A DNA stretch of 64,000 nt. It comes from Chloroflexota bacterium (lineage in GTDB: Bacteria > Chloroflexota > UBA6077 > SHYK01). Position 1 is the stretch's first letter; every line of letters starts with the position of its first letter. Positions 18,620 to 26,239 of the stretch are shown piece after piece. The notes beneath the pieces were generated by a model that was not told where the DNA came from, did no database searches, and saw only the letters and a program-made list of their open reading frames with translations. The stretch is taken from contig DASRDP010000112.1 in assembly GCA_035652535.1 (NCBI GenBank), positions 41,969 to 105,968 on the forward strand, written 5' to 3'. The translations under genes were made by a program, and so were the position numbers.

Positions 18620-20278
18620 TTACCGGCCACGCAGGAGCCGGGCCACCATGCGGGCGTCCCGGACCCCCAGAAGGTGAGCGACGGCCACGTAGGTAACGCC
18701 CGATGCGCCGGTGACGCCGACGACGAGGGCCAGCTGACCAATCCATTGATAGGCGCCGCCCGCCTGTCCCGCGATTCCCTGGAGCAACATCGCCGTGACG
18801 CCCATCGCGATCGCGGACAGCCCAATGCGCCACCCGAAATCGAGCAGCTCCACGGGATAGACCCAGCCCAGGGTCCTTTGAAGGAGGAGGGTGAGCGTCG
18901 TCGCCTCGGCGAGCGCGGCGATGGAATTCGCCAGCGCGAGCCCGCCGAACGAGAGGCCGGTCCGCATCAGCACAAGGCTCAGTGCGACATTCAGCAGCAC
19001 GGCCCCAGCCGCCACGCGCACCGGCGTGGCGGTATTGCGCTCGGCGTAGAAGACGCGATCGACGATCTCGATCATCGAGTGCCCTGGCAGTCCGATGGCG
19101 TACCAGCCGAGCGCCATCGCGGTGGCGGCTGCGTCCGCGCCGGTGAAGGCGCCGCGCTGGAGGAGCAGGCTCACGATCGGGCGGCCGAGGACGATGAGCC
19201 CGATGGCGGCGGGTATGGTGGTGTAGAGAATGAGTCGGAGCCCAAAGAGGAAGGTCGCGCGCTCCTCGTCCGCGCGCGCCTCGGCGCTCTGCCGCGCCAG
19301 GGTCGGAAAGAGGGCCGTCGAAAGACCCATCGCAAAGATGCCCAGCGGCACCATCAGGATCAGCCAGGCGTAATTGAGGTAGGCGATGCTTCCGACGACC
19401 AGAAAGGAGGCCAGCGCGACGTTGATGAGCTGGTTCACTTGGCTCACGCCGAGCCCAATGACCCTGGGGAGCATCAGGCGAATCACGTCCCGCGTCCCCT
19501 GGAGGTCGAGTCCGAGCGTCAGCGAGTAGCGCATGCCGACCCGGAGGGCACCCGGGACCTGCACGCCCAGGTGGAGAAACGCGCCGACGACCGCGCCGAG
19601 CGCGAGCGCTTCGGCGCCGAGGGAGCGGAACAGGAGCGCGCTGCAGATGAGCGAAAGGTTGTAGGCCAGGGGCGCCGCCGCGGCCAGCGCAAAGCGGTGC
19701 ACGGCATTCAGCGCGCTGGTGAGGAGCGCGCTGGCGGCGAAGACGGCAGGGGTCACGAGCATGATGCGGGTGAGCGTCGCCGCGCGCGCCTGGTTCTCGG
19801 GTGGCCAGCCGGCCACGAGAATGCCCATGATGGCCGGGGCGGCTAGGGCGAGCAGCGCGGAGACGCACCCCAGCGTGATCAAAGCGACGTTGACCAGGGC
19901 GCTTGCGAGGCGCCACGCCCGCTCACGATCGCTCTGGGATAGATACGTGGCAAATACGGGTATGAACGCGGCGCTCACCGCGCCGCCGGCGAGCACCTGG
20001 AACACCGTGTCGGGAACGCTGATCGCGGCGAGAAACATCTCGTAGTCGCGCGAGGCGCCGTACTGGTGGCTGATGACGATGTTTCGCACGAGGCCGAGGA
20101 GCTTGCTCGCCACGAAGCCGCTCATCACGATCACCGCCGCGCCCATCAAGCGCTGCAACGACCCGTCGGCCGCGCGACGTTCGCCGGGCAGCGAGCCAGT
20201 CCTGTCCTCTACACGCCGACCTGCCCTCGGCGTTGCCTCTAACTGCCCTGGCGCAGGTGGCGTGTCGCCCGTGGTCAT
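18620..20278 (-). CDS. murJ: Lipid II flippase MurJ
   Basis: 552 aa polytopic membrane protein of the MurJ/MviN family (MOP superfamily), about 14 helices. Family landmarks are SKLLGLVRNIVISHQYGAS near 58-76 and FLAAISVPDTVFQVLAGGAVSAAFIPVF near 82-109 (shown by position), plus LLLQRGAFTGADA. It flips lipid-linked peptidoglycan precursor to the outer face. The ATG overlaps the gatD stop as ATGA, so it is likely translated together with murT and gatD. A frame reaching 20695 is a shadow of gatD. The first 40 residues are a charged, variable tail. Confidence 0.92.
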   Translation of the reverse strand: MTTGDTPPAPGQLEATPRAGRRVEDRTGSLPGERRAADGSLQRLMGAAVIVMSGFVASKLLGLVRNIVISHQYGASRDYEMFLAAISVPDTVFQVLAGGAVSAAFIPVFATYLSQSDRERAWRLASALVNVALITLGCVSALLALAAPAIMGILVAGWPPENQARAATLTRIMLVTPAVFAASALLTSALNAVHRFALAAAAPLAYNLSLICSALLFRSLGAEALALGAVVGAFLHLGVQVPGALRVGMRYSLTLGLDLQGTRDVIRLMLPRVIGLGVSQVNQLINVALASFLVVGSIAYLNYAWLILMVPLGIFAMGLSTALFPTLARQSAEARADEERATFLFGLRLILYTTIPAAIGLIVLGRPIVSLLLQRGAFTGADAAATAMALGWYAIGLPGHSMIEIVDRVFYAERNTATPVRVAAGAVLLNVALSLVLMRTGLSFGGLALANSIAALAEATTLTLLLQRTLGWVYPVELLDFGWRIGLSAIAMGVTAMLLQGIAGQAGGAYQWIGQLALVVGVTGASGVTYVAVAHLLGVRDARMVARLLRGR

Positions 20279-21078
20279 CGAATGCTGGTGCGCGTATGGC
20301 GCCGTCGTCGTGCGCGTTCGGTGAAAGCGTCCCTCGCGGCCGATTCGAGCTGGTCGTCCAGCGGGGCCAGTGTCGCCTCGGGCCCGATCAGCCTGCGGAG
20401 GCCGGTCAGGATGAGCCAGTCGGCAAGCCATGGGTTCTTGGGCAGGATGGGACCATGCAGATAGGTGCCGATCGCTCCCAGGTATCGCGCCCCTTCGGTC
20501 GCGTCCTCGCCGTTGTTCCCGCTTCCCACGATGACGCGCGCGAGGGGAACGGTCCGGCGAGGGCCCGCCTGATCCGTCGCTGGTGCGGTCGATCCACCGG
20601 GCATCAGGTACGTCTTCCCGCTGTGGTTCTCGAAACCAACGAGCGGAAAACGGTCGCCGTCGAGCGTTGCCTCGGCCACGACGTCTCCCACGCATCGCCG
20701 CGATCCGGCGATCGTATACGCGTCGAAGAGGCCGGTGCCGGGAATCTCCACCCCCTCAGCCGTTCGGAAGGACCGTCCCAGCAGCTGGTATCCGCCACAG
20801 ACGGCGAGGAGCGCCGCGCCATCCTGAATCGCTTCCTCGACGGCCTCGCCCGTGCGGACGGCGAGGTCGCGGCTGATCGCGGCCTGTTCGGCGTCCTGAC
20901 CGCCGCCGAAGAAGAGGAGCTGAGTGGCTGCCGGGTCGAAGCGGTCACCGATCGTCACGTTCTCGACCTGCAGGCGGATCCCTCGCCATGCGCACCGCTG
21001 CTGCAGGGCGAGGATGTTCCCGCGGTCGCCATACAGGTTCATGAGGTCCCCGTACAGGTAGACGAGGCGGAGGTCCAC
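20275..21078 (-). CDS. gatD: Lipid II isoglutaminyl synthase, glutaminase subunit GatD
   Basis: 267 aa CobB/CobQ-like glutamine amidotransferase. The nucleophile is C94 in LLAVCGGYQLLG, the same number as in S. aureus GatD, and the partner histidine is H208 in TYLHGP. The N-terminal YLYGDLMNLYGDRGN is a hallmark of GatD. It releases ammonia from glutamine and passes it to MurT, which amidates the D-glutamate of lipid II. The GTG start overlaps the murT stop as TAGTG, and the stop overlaps murJ as ATGA, giving one coupled unit. Confidence 0.94.
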   Translation of the reverse strand: MDLRLVYLYGDLMNLYGDRGNILALQQRCAWRGIRLQVENVTIGDRFDPAATQLLFFGGGQDAEQAAISRDLAVRTGEAVEEAIQDGAALLAVCGGYQLLGRSFRTAEGVEIPGTGLFDAYTIAGSRRCVGDVVAEATLDGDRFPLVGFENHSGKTYLMPGGSTAPATDQAGPRRTVPLARVIVGSGNNGEDATEGARYLGAIGTYLHGPILPKNPWLADWLILTGLRRLIGPEATLAPLDDQLESAARDAFTERARRRRHTRTSIR

Positions 21079-22517
21079 TAGTCTTCCCAGAAGGGAGCGA
21101 CGTGGCCGAGCCGCTCAAGCTCGCGCCGAACCTCGAGCATGGCCGTATACGTGGCGAAGAGCAGCACCCGATCACCCATCGTAGCTTCCGCCACGGCGGC
21201 AGCCACGGCTGACGCGAGCCGGGGCTCGACCGCGACGTCACCCAGCGCCGCGTACTTCAGGCGCAGGGCGAGATCGTGGGCTCGGGTCCCGGTGCAAAGA
21301 ACACGCCCCGCGTGTCCGCCGAGCACTTCGAAGTCGACGTCCCAAAGCCAGCTTACGTCCGTGCCGTCGGCGAAGAGATCATTAATCGCGATCACCGTGA
21401 GGTTATGCGGGAAAGGAGTGGACGAGGGGGCGGCGCTCTCCTCGCCGTCGCTGGGCGATGCCTGGCCGGGGACGAAGGCGCGCAGAGCCTGATTGAACCC
21501 GACAGGGTTTTTGACCAGCGTCAGGATCACGGCGCCGGGGCCGATCCCGACGCGCTCGCTGCGCCCGAAGACCGATTCGGCCCGCTCCATCGATTCAACG
21601 ATCGCGTTCGTACTGAGATCCACCGCCGTGCTCGCGGCGACGGCTGCGAGCGCATTGTATGCGCTGTAGAGCCCTGGGAGCGCCAGGCGAAACGTCATCA
21701 CCTGGCGCGGCGTGCGGATCGCCAGCACGCTTGCGGGAGCCTCTGGTCCGGCATGGAACTCGCCGCGCACGAGGGACACGTCCGGTTCGGGCCTGTGCCA
21801 TCCACAGGAAGCGCACGCGTAGTGGCCAAGATGCGCGTACAGCGACCAGGTGTATCGGAGGCGAGCGGAGCAGCTGGGGCAGAGGCGTCGATCCGCGTCG
21901 TGGGACGGCTCGCGTTCTCCCAGACTCGCGTCCTCCACTCCATAGCCCACGACTCTGCAGCCGCAGACTGAGGCGAGCTGAGCGACGATCGGGTCATCGA
22001 CATTCAGAACGACCGTGGCGTGAGGGTCGAGGCGGGCGATGGCTTCGCGCCACCGAGAGGCGATCAGCTCGACCTCACCGTAGCGATCAAGCTGATCGCG
22101 AAATACATTCGTGAGCACAACGACGCGTGGAGAGAGACCGTCGACGGCGGCGCCGACGGTCGCCTCGTCCACCTCGAAGATGCCGATCTCCCCCGACGGT
22201 CTTCCGCGGAGGTCTGTCGAACAGGCCATCGCGCTGACGACACCGGTCATCAGATTGGCCCCAGATCGGTTGTGGATCGGACGGAGACCATCGGCTTCTG
22301 CGGTCCGTGCGAGCAGCCGGGCCGTGGTGGTCTTCCCGTTTGTTCCGGAAACGATGACCACGCCGTGGGTGAGCTGGTGCGCGATGTGGGACAGCGCGGA
22401 CGGATCGATGCGAGGCACGACGTGGCCAGGAAGAACGGTTCCGCCATGCCCGAGGCGGCGGCTTGAGAGCGACGCAACTCGAGCCGCCAACAGCGCCAAA
22501 GTGAGCCGCGGCCTCAT
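21078..22517 (-). CDS. murT: Lipid II isoglutaminyl synthase, Mur-ligase subunit MurT
   Basis: 479 aa Mur-ligase-like protein with the P-loop GTNGKTT at 58-64 and a zinc ribbon inserted in the middle domain (CPSC at 213-216, CASC at 235-238), a MurT feature not found in classical MurC-F. The C-terminal DUF1727 region runs to the end. With GatD it amidates the second residue of the peptidoglycan stem to D-isoglutamine. This pair is known from Gram-positive bacteria and Chloroflexota, which supports the taxonomic guess. It lies 34 bases after greA on the same strand. Confidence 0.94.
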   Translation of the reverse strand: MRPRLTLALLAARVASLSSRRLGHGGTVLPGHVVPRIDPSALSHIAHQLTHGVVIVSGTNGKTTTARLLARTAEADGLRPIHNRSGANLMTGVVSAMACSTDLRGRPSGEIGIFEVDEATVGAAVDGLSPRVVVLTNVFRDQLDRYGEVELIASRWREAIARLDPHATVVLNVDDPIVAQLASVCGCRVVGYGVEDASLGEREPSHDADRRLCPSCSARLRYTWSLYAHLGHYACASCGWHRPEPDVSLVRGEFHAGPEAPASVLAIRTPRQVMTFRLALPGLYSAYNALAAVAASTAVDLSTNAIVESMERAESVFGRSERVGIGPGAVILTLVKNPVGFNQALRAFVPGQASPSDGEESAAPSSTPFPHNLTVIAINDLFADGTDVSWLWDVDFEVLGGHAGRVLCTGTRAHDLALRLKYAALGDVAVEPRLASAVAAAVAEATMGDRVLLFATYTAMLEVRRELERLGHVAPFWED

Positions 22518-22551
22518 GGCGTAGAGGGTACAGGGATGGGAAAGACCGGCG

Positions 22552-23373
22552 CTACCGAGGCTCGATCTTTTCGATACGGTAGCTGTGAGGGCCGACCGGC
22601 GTCTGAACTTCTACTACCTCGCCCACGCCGCGGTCCATGAGTGCGCTGCCCACCGGCGACTGGGTAGAGATCCGCCCGTCACGCGCGCTCACCTCTCCCG
22701 GGCCGACGATCGTATAGACGACGAGCTCGTCGTCCAGCAGGCTGTGGAGCGTGACCTTGGTGCCGAGGTCAACGGTATCCGTGGAGTTCCCGGTGTAGAT
22801 GCTGGCGGCGCTCAAGGTCTTCCGGATGTCATTGATGCGCGTCTGCACCTCAGCCAGGCGCTGCTTCGCCGCGTCGTAGGGCGCATTCTCGCGAAAGTCC
22901 TTATCGGCCGCGGCCCGTCGAAGCTGCTCGGTAACCTCCGGCCGAACGCGCTCCTCCAGGTCCTTCAGCTCTTCCGTGAGCGCGGCAAAGCCACGCTCGG
23001 TGATGCGGACCTGCTCCGGCTCATCCTTGCGCTCCGACGGCGCGCGCTTCCGCGCCGGAGGGCGGCGAAGGCGGATGTGGGCTCCGAGGTTGATGGACGT
23101 CACTTTCTGGGTCTTGAGGTTGGTGAGAAACGCCTTGACGGGCTCGAGCCGACGGTTCAAGTCGACGCTCGACTCGGAGAACTGCTCTTGATAGCGAGAG
23201 ACGTCGACCGCGGTGATTCGGGAAACAAGGACGTCGGTTCCGAGCCAGCGACCAAACCGACTAAGCTCTCGCGAGGTAAGCTCACGATCTTCCGTGGCGA
23301 GGGTCTGGATGTAGGCGCTGATGGCTTCCCCGAGTCTGGTGCTCTCGTTGGCCTGTGTGTCGTTCGAACGCAA
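22552..23373 (-). CDS. greA: GreA/GreB-type transcript cleavage factor with extra N-terminal helical domain
   Basis: 273 aa, against about 158 for normal GreA. Residues about 122-273 are a full Gre factor: a coiled coil with the tip KDFRENAPYD, keeping the catalytic acids D159 and E162 that place Mg2+ in the polymerase active site, then the FKBP-like domain ending in GPHSYRIEKIEPR. Residues about 10-100 form an all-helical domain that reads like the SAM-like core-binding domain of tyrosine recombinases (SRELSRFGRWLG, RITAVDVSRYQEQF, AFLTNLK). A basic linker (RKRAPSERK) joins the two. The start is a TTG with GGAGGA about 11 bases upstream; a Met at 23493 lies upstream of the promoter and is less likely. 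Confidence 0.88.
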   Translation of the reverse strand: MRSNDTQANESTRLGEAISAYIQTLATEDRELTSRELSRFGRWLGTDVLVSRITAVDVSRYQEQFSESSVDLNRRLEPVKAFLTNLKTQKVTSINLGAHIRLRRPPARKRAPSERKDEPEQVRITERGFAALTEELKDLEERVRPEVTEQLRRAAADKDFRENAPYDAAKQRLAEVQTRINDIRKTLSAASIYTGNSTDTVDLGTKVTLHSLLDDELVVYTIVGPGEVSARDGRISTQSPVGSALMDRGVGEVVEVQTPVGPHSYRIEKIEPR

Positions 23374-23464
23374 GAGTGAGGGGCTCCTCCACGTTGACAA
23401 ACGATTTCCGGATGCGAATGGCGCGGGCGGGATAATGTGAATCGACAATCCGGCTATTGATGAG

Positions 23465-23493
23465 ATTATAGGATCTCTTTCGTGACCGAACAA
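23465..23493 (-). promoter_or_regulatory. Promoter of greA
   Basis: Minus strand: -35 TTGTTC (23488-23493), 17-base spacer, -10 TATAAT (23465-23470). The -35 lies inside the first codons of the divergent rsmG. The predicted leader to the TTG start is about 85 bases. Confidence 0.6.
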
Positions 23494-24222
23494 TCAATAT
23501 TGTCTGATGTGTTGGGCTGGGCCGCGCCCATCCTGGGCATCGACGTCGACATGCAGGATCGCGTCGCGCTCGCAAGCCTCGTGGATGAACTGCTTGCGTG
23601 GAACGAGCGGGCGAATCTCACCGGGATCCGGTCCCGGGGGGAGATCGAGGTCAAACACGTGCTCGATTCCCTGACGATCGTTCCCGTCCTCCGAGCACTC
23701 CTCGGGCCAGTTCCAGGCGAAGTTGTCGATGTGGGTACGGGAGCCGGCTTTCCCGGTCTGCCGGTTGCGCTTCTCCTGCCGATGCTGCGATTCGTCTTGG
23801 TGGACGCGACCCGAAAGAAGGTCGAGTTTGTTCACCATGTCGTGAAGAAGCTTCGTCTTCGCAACGTTGTCGCGATTCACAGCGCCGCGGAAGACCTCGG
23901 CCGCGACGGACAGCATCGAGAACGCTACGATGCGGCCGTTACCCGTGCTGTAGCCTCCATCCCGACGCTCGTGGAGCTCCTTATTCCTCTCGTCCGGGTT
24001 GGTGGGTACGCCTTGCTCATGAAGACGCGCAAAGGGGTCGATCGAGAGTTACCCGAGGCCGAGCGCGCGCTTCGACTATTGGGCTCCGTCGTGGTGTCCG
24101 TGGACGACGCATGCCTGCCCGAAATTCTGCCCGACCGCGTCATTGTTACGATTCGGAAAAGCGAATCGACGGACCCGGCATATCCTCGCCGCCCGGGCCT
24201 TCCGCGCCGGCGACCCCTCTGA
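23482..24222 (+). CDS. rsmG: 16S rRNA (guanine527-N7)-methyltransferase RsmG
   Basis: 246 aa, the usual RsmG (GidB) size. The SAM-binding motif is VVDVGTGAGFPGLPVALLLP near 80-99, preceded by the family opening LASLVDELLAWNERANLTGIR and HVLDSL. It methylates N7 of G527 in 16S rRNA; loss gives low-level streptomycin resistance in other bacteria. The start is a GTG with AGGATC 8 bases upstream. It diverges from greA over about 110 bases. Confidence 0.93.
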   Translation: MTEQSILSDVLGWAAPILGIDVDMQDRVALASLVDELLAWNERANLTGIRSRGEIEVKHVLDSLTIVPVLRALLGPVPGEVVDVGTGAGFPGLPVALLLPMLRFVLVDATRKKVEFVHHVVKKLRLRNVVAIHSAAEDLGRDGQHRERYDAAVTRAVASIPTLVELLIPLVRVGGYALLMKTRKGVDRELPEAERALRLLGSVVVSVDDACLPEILPDRVIVTIRKSESTDPAYPRRPGLPRRRPL

Positions 24223-24259
24223 GTGACCGGCGCGCCACCAGCAGCGTTTGTTACGTGTG

Positions 24260-24288
24260 TTGCATTTGTGACGTCGTTTCGATATACT
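24260..24288 (+). promoter_or_regulatory. Promoter upstream of the zinc-ribbon gene
   Basis: -35 TTGCAT (24260-24265), 17-base spacer, -10 TATACT (24283-24288). Predicted transcription starts near 24295, leaving a leader of about 185 bases before the zinc-ribbon start codon. Confidence 0.65.
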
Positions 24289-24296
24289 GCGCGCCG

Positions 24297-24415
24297 GCCT
24301 ACGGAAGAATCGGGCAAAGCGACGTTCATTGCGTGATTCTCGCGGCGTCGAGAATGACTGTAGGCGTTCGCTGCACACGCGCGCGTCTCACCGTGGCCAC
24401 GAGTCCGATCTCGGT
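24297..24415 (+). ncRNA. Candidate structured 5' leader or small RNA
   Basis: Directly after the predicted start site, GCCTAC (24297-24302) pairs with GTAGGC (24360-24365). Inside it is the perfect hairpin ATTCTCG-cggcgt-CGAGAAT (24336-24355). Further on, CACCG pairs with CGGTG around 24390-24413. No T-run terminator follows. I do not recognise a known riboswitch. It may be a cis-acting leader or a separate small RNA; compensatory changes in homologues would decide. Confidence 0.4.
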
Positions 24416-24480
24416 GGGGACAGGCACACTCGGATACATGGTAATGTCCGCCAACGAGGCCTTAGGGGAGGCAAGCGAGC

Positions 24481-24789
24481 GTGATCTACACTGACAAGAC
24501 GTTGCGATGCAGGGAATGTGGAGTCGACTTCGTGTTCACGGCGGGAGAGCAAGAGTTCTACGCCGCGAAAGGACTCCTCAATGAGCCGGCGCGGTGCCCG
24601 GACTGCCGAGCCTTGCGCCGGTCCCGAGCGGCCTCTGGCGGACTCGAGCTGGGCTCACGGCGCGAGATGCATCCCGCGATTTGCGCATCGTGTGGCGTCG
24701 AGACGATGGTGCCATTCCTTCCGCGGGGGGACCGTCCGGTCTATTGCAGCACCTGTTTCGACCGAGTACGCGCGGAGTCCCGCGTCTAG
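24481..24789 (+). CDS. Small zinc-ribbon protein (zf-trcl-like)
   Basis: 102 aa with four CxxC knuckles: CREC near 10-13, CPDC near 40-43, CASC near 68-71 and CSTC near 88-91, giving two zinc ribbons. The first half, DKTLRCRECGVDFVFTAGEQ and onward, closely follows the zf-trcl (probable zinc-ribbon) family, common as short proteins in Chloroflexota and Firmicutes. The molecular role of the family is not established. The start is a GTG with AGGGGAGG about 9 bases upstream. It sits behind an unusually long leader and converges with the next gene at 23 bases. Confidence 0.8.
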   Translation: MIYTDKTLRCRECGVDFVFTAGEQEFYAAKGLLNEPARCPDCRALRRSRAASGGLELGSRREMHPAICASCGVETMVPFLPRGDRPVYCSTCFDRVRAESRV

Positions 24790-24812
24790 TCTTCTCCCCT
24801 ACGCGGTGGCCC

Positions 24813-26045
24813 TCAGTCCGCGAGGTCGCGAACCAGCTCCCGGAGGAAGCTTCCCACGTCCGCGACGATGCTGATGTTCTGAAACGTACCGCGGTCGGAG
24901 AGCTTCGTCACCACGGCCGGCTCGATGTCGACGCAGACCGTTGTCGTATCCGCCGGAAGCAGATTCCCGGTGGCGATGCCATGGAGCATTGAAGCGAGGA
25001 TCAGGGCAAACTTCACGCCTCGCCGAATCACGCGGCGCATCTCCGTCTGCGCGAGCTGTGTATCGGTAATCACGTCGGGAAGCGGGCCGTCGTCGCGAAT
25101 CGAGCCGGCCAGGACCAGATCGACATCGTGTCGCACGCAGGCGTGCATGACTCCTGAGGTGAGGATCTCCTGCTCGACGGCGGCGCGGATCCCCCCCGCT
25201 CGTCGAATGACGTTGATCGCGCGGAGGTGGTGCTCGTGCCCACCCTCGACCGGAATCCCGTCCTGGAGCGACACCCCGAGCGATGTGCCGTAGAGCGCGA
25301 CCTCGATGTCGTGCGTTGCGAGCCCGTTGCCCCCGAAGAGGGCTTGCACGTATCCGTGCTCGATGAGCCATTCCACCTGGGGGCGGCAGCCGGTGTGGAT
25401 CAGGACCGGGCCGCCGACGAGGAGGATGTTCTCCCCAGCGGCGCGGACGGCCTGCATCCGTGTCGCGATCTCGCGGATCAGGCGCGGGTTCGGCTTCTCC
25501 GGCGAGACGCTGCTCCCCATGAACGCGAAGACGGGGGGCTGCTGGCGCGGCCGCTCCAGCGGGATGACCCGAATGCCCTCGTGTCCGACCACGATGCGAT
25601 CGCCCGCGCGCACCTCACCAAGCGTGACGCACCGTGCTGTTCGGGCTTGGGTGTCGACGAGGATGCCGCAATCCATCTCGGGGTAGGCGACCGGTTGCCA
25701 GGTGCCCGCGATGTTCACAAGGGTCTGCAGGTTGGTCGTGGAGTAGAAATCGTCGGGAAACACGCCGTCGCGAGGCGCCGCCGCGGTTTGGACGGGGGCG
25801 GCCTGGACCGGGGTGGCGCCCAGACGCCCGATCTGTTCGATGAGGGCCGCCAGCTCGTCGGCGGTCGCGGCGCGGACTTCGATTCGCGCGTAGCTCGTGT
25901 CTTCCTTGTGGCGGCCAACCTCGATCGTCTGGATATCGAACTCACCGCCGCGGTCCATGATCTCGTCCATGATGGTGGGCAGGATCATGGAGTCGATGAT
26001 GTGTCCGCGGATCTCGACGACTTCACGGAACGGATAATCGGCCAT
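24813..26045 (-). CDS. TIGR00300-family LOR/SDH protein (ornithine cyclodeaminase-like)
   Basis: 410 aa. The N-terminal part (REVVEIRGHIIDSMILP) is the LOR/SDH-type domain. The C-terminal part has IHTGCRPQVEWLIEHGYV, GGNGLATHDIE, GVSLQDGIPVEGGHEHHLRAIN and the Rossmann-like DLVLAGSIRDDGPLPDV near 300. This matches the TIGR00300 family, in which the archaeal member of Methanococcus is reported as a distinct ornithine cyclodeaminase (ornithine to proline plus ammonia) and cyanobacterial relatives form the C-terminal part of arginine dihydrolase. The exact reaction here is inferred from the family only. An extended -10 (TGCTATAAT) lies upstream, in the region shared with the divergent cofG. Confidence 0.78.
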   Translation of the reverse strand: MADYPFREVVEIRGHIIDSMILPTIMDEIMDRGGEFDIQTIEVGRHKEDTSYARIEVRAATADELAALIEQIGRLGATPVQAAPVQTAAAPRDGVFPDDFYSTTNLQTLVNIAGTWQPVAYPEMDCGILVDTQARTARCVTLGEVRAGDRIVVGHEGIRVIPLERPRQQPPVFAFMGSSVSPEKPNPRLIREIATRMQAVRAAGENILLVGGPVLIHTGCRPQVEWLIEHGYVQALFGGNGLATHDIEVALYGTSLGVSLQDGIPVEGGHEHHLRAINVIRRAGGIRAAVEQEILTSGVMHACVRHDVDLVLAGSIRDDGPLPDVITDTQLAQTEMRRVIRRGVKFALILASMLHGIATGNLLPADTTTVCVDIEPAVVTKLSDRGTFQNISIVADVGSFLRELVRDLAD

Positions 26046-26109
26046 GGGTCAGTCCTGAGGAGCGATGGTGCGAGCGTCCGGGGCGAGCGGGGAGGGCTCT
26101 GGGCGACCG

Positions 26110-26118
26110 ATTATAGCA
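26110..26118 (-). promoter_or_regulatory. Extended -10 promoter of the TIGR00300 gene
   Basis: The minus strand reads TGCTATAAT, a perfect extended -10, about 65 bases before the ATG. The -35 position (CGGTGC) is poor, as often with extended -10 promoters. Confidence 0.55.
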
Positions 26119-26174
26119 TTGGCCCATCCAGCGCACCGCTGGGCTCTCGCGGTCGATAGGCCTCTGGCGCTCGG

Positions 26175-26203
26175 TTGACACGCTCCGGCCCGACGGCTAG
26201 AGT
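26175..26203 (+). promoter_or_regulatory. Promoter of the F420 biosynthesis operon
   Basis: -35 TTGACA (26175-26180), 17-base spacer, -10 TAGAGT (26198-26203). Transcription would start near 26210, leaving a 30-base leader to cofG. Confidence 0.65.
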
Positions 26204-26239
26204 ACGGGTATTCCCCGACAGCGCAGGAGCACGCGACCA

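Noticed and set aside
17397..19916. A long open frame that would fuse the cupredoxin protein to about 440 extra residues
   Set aside because: The extra part is Arg/Pro-rich and lies on the same strand as murJ in another frame; the GTG at 18536 has a strong ribosome site and is followed by a signal sequence.
23395..23436. A plus-strand rsmG promoter from TTGACA (23395) and GATAAT (about 23431)
   Set aside because: The spacing is about 30 bases, far from the usual 16-18.
24297..24365. A possible tRNA gene, as a 69-base fold closed by GCCTAC/GTAGGC
   Set aside because: There is no T-loop GTTCRA box, no 7-bp acceptor stem and no anticodon arm of the right size.
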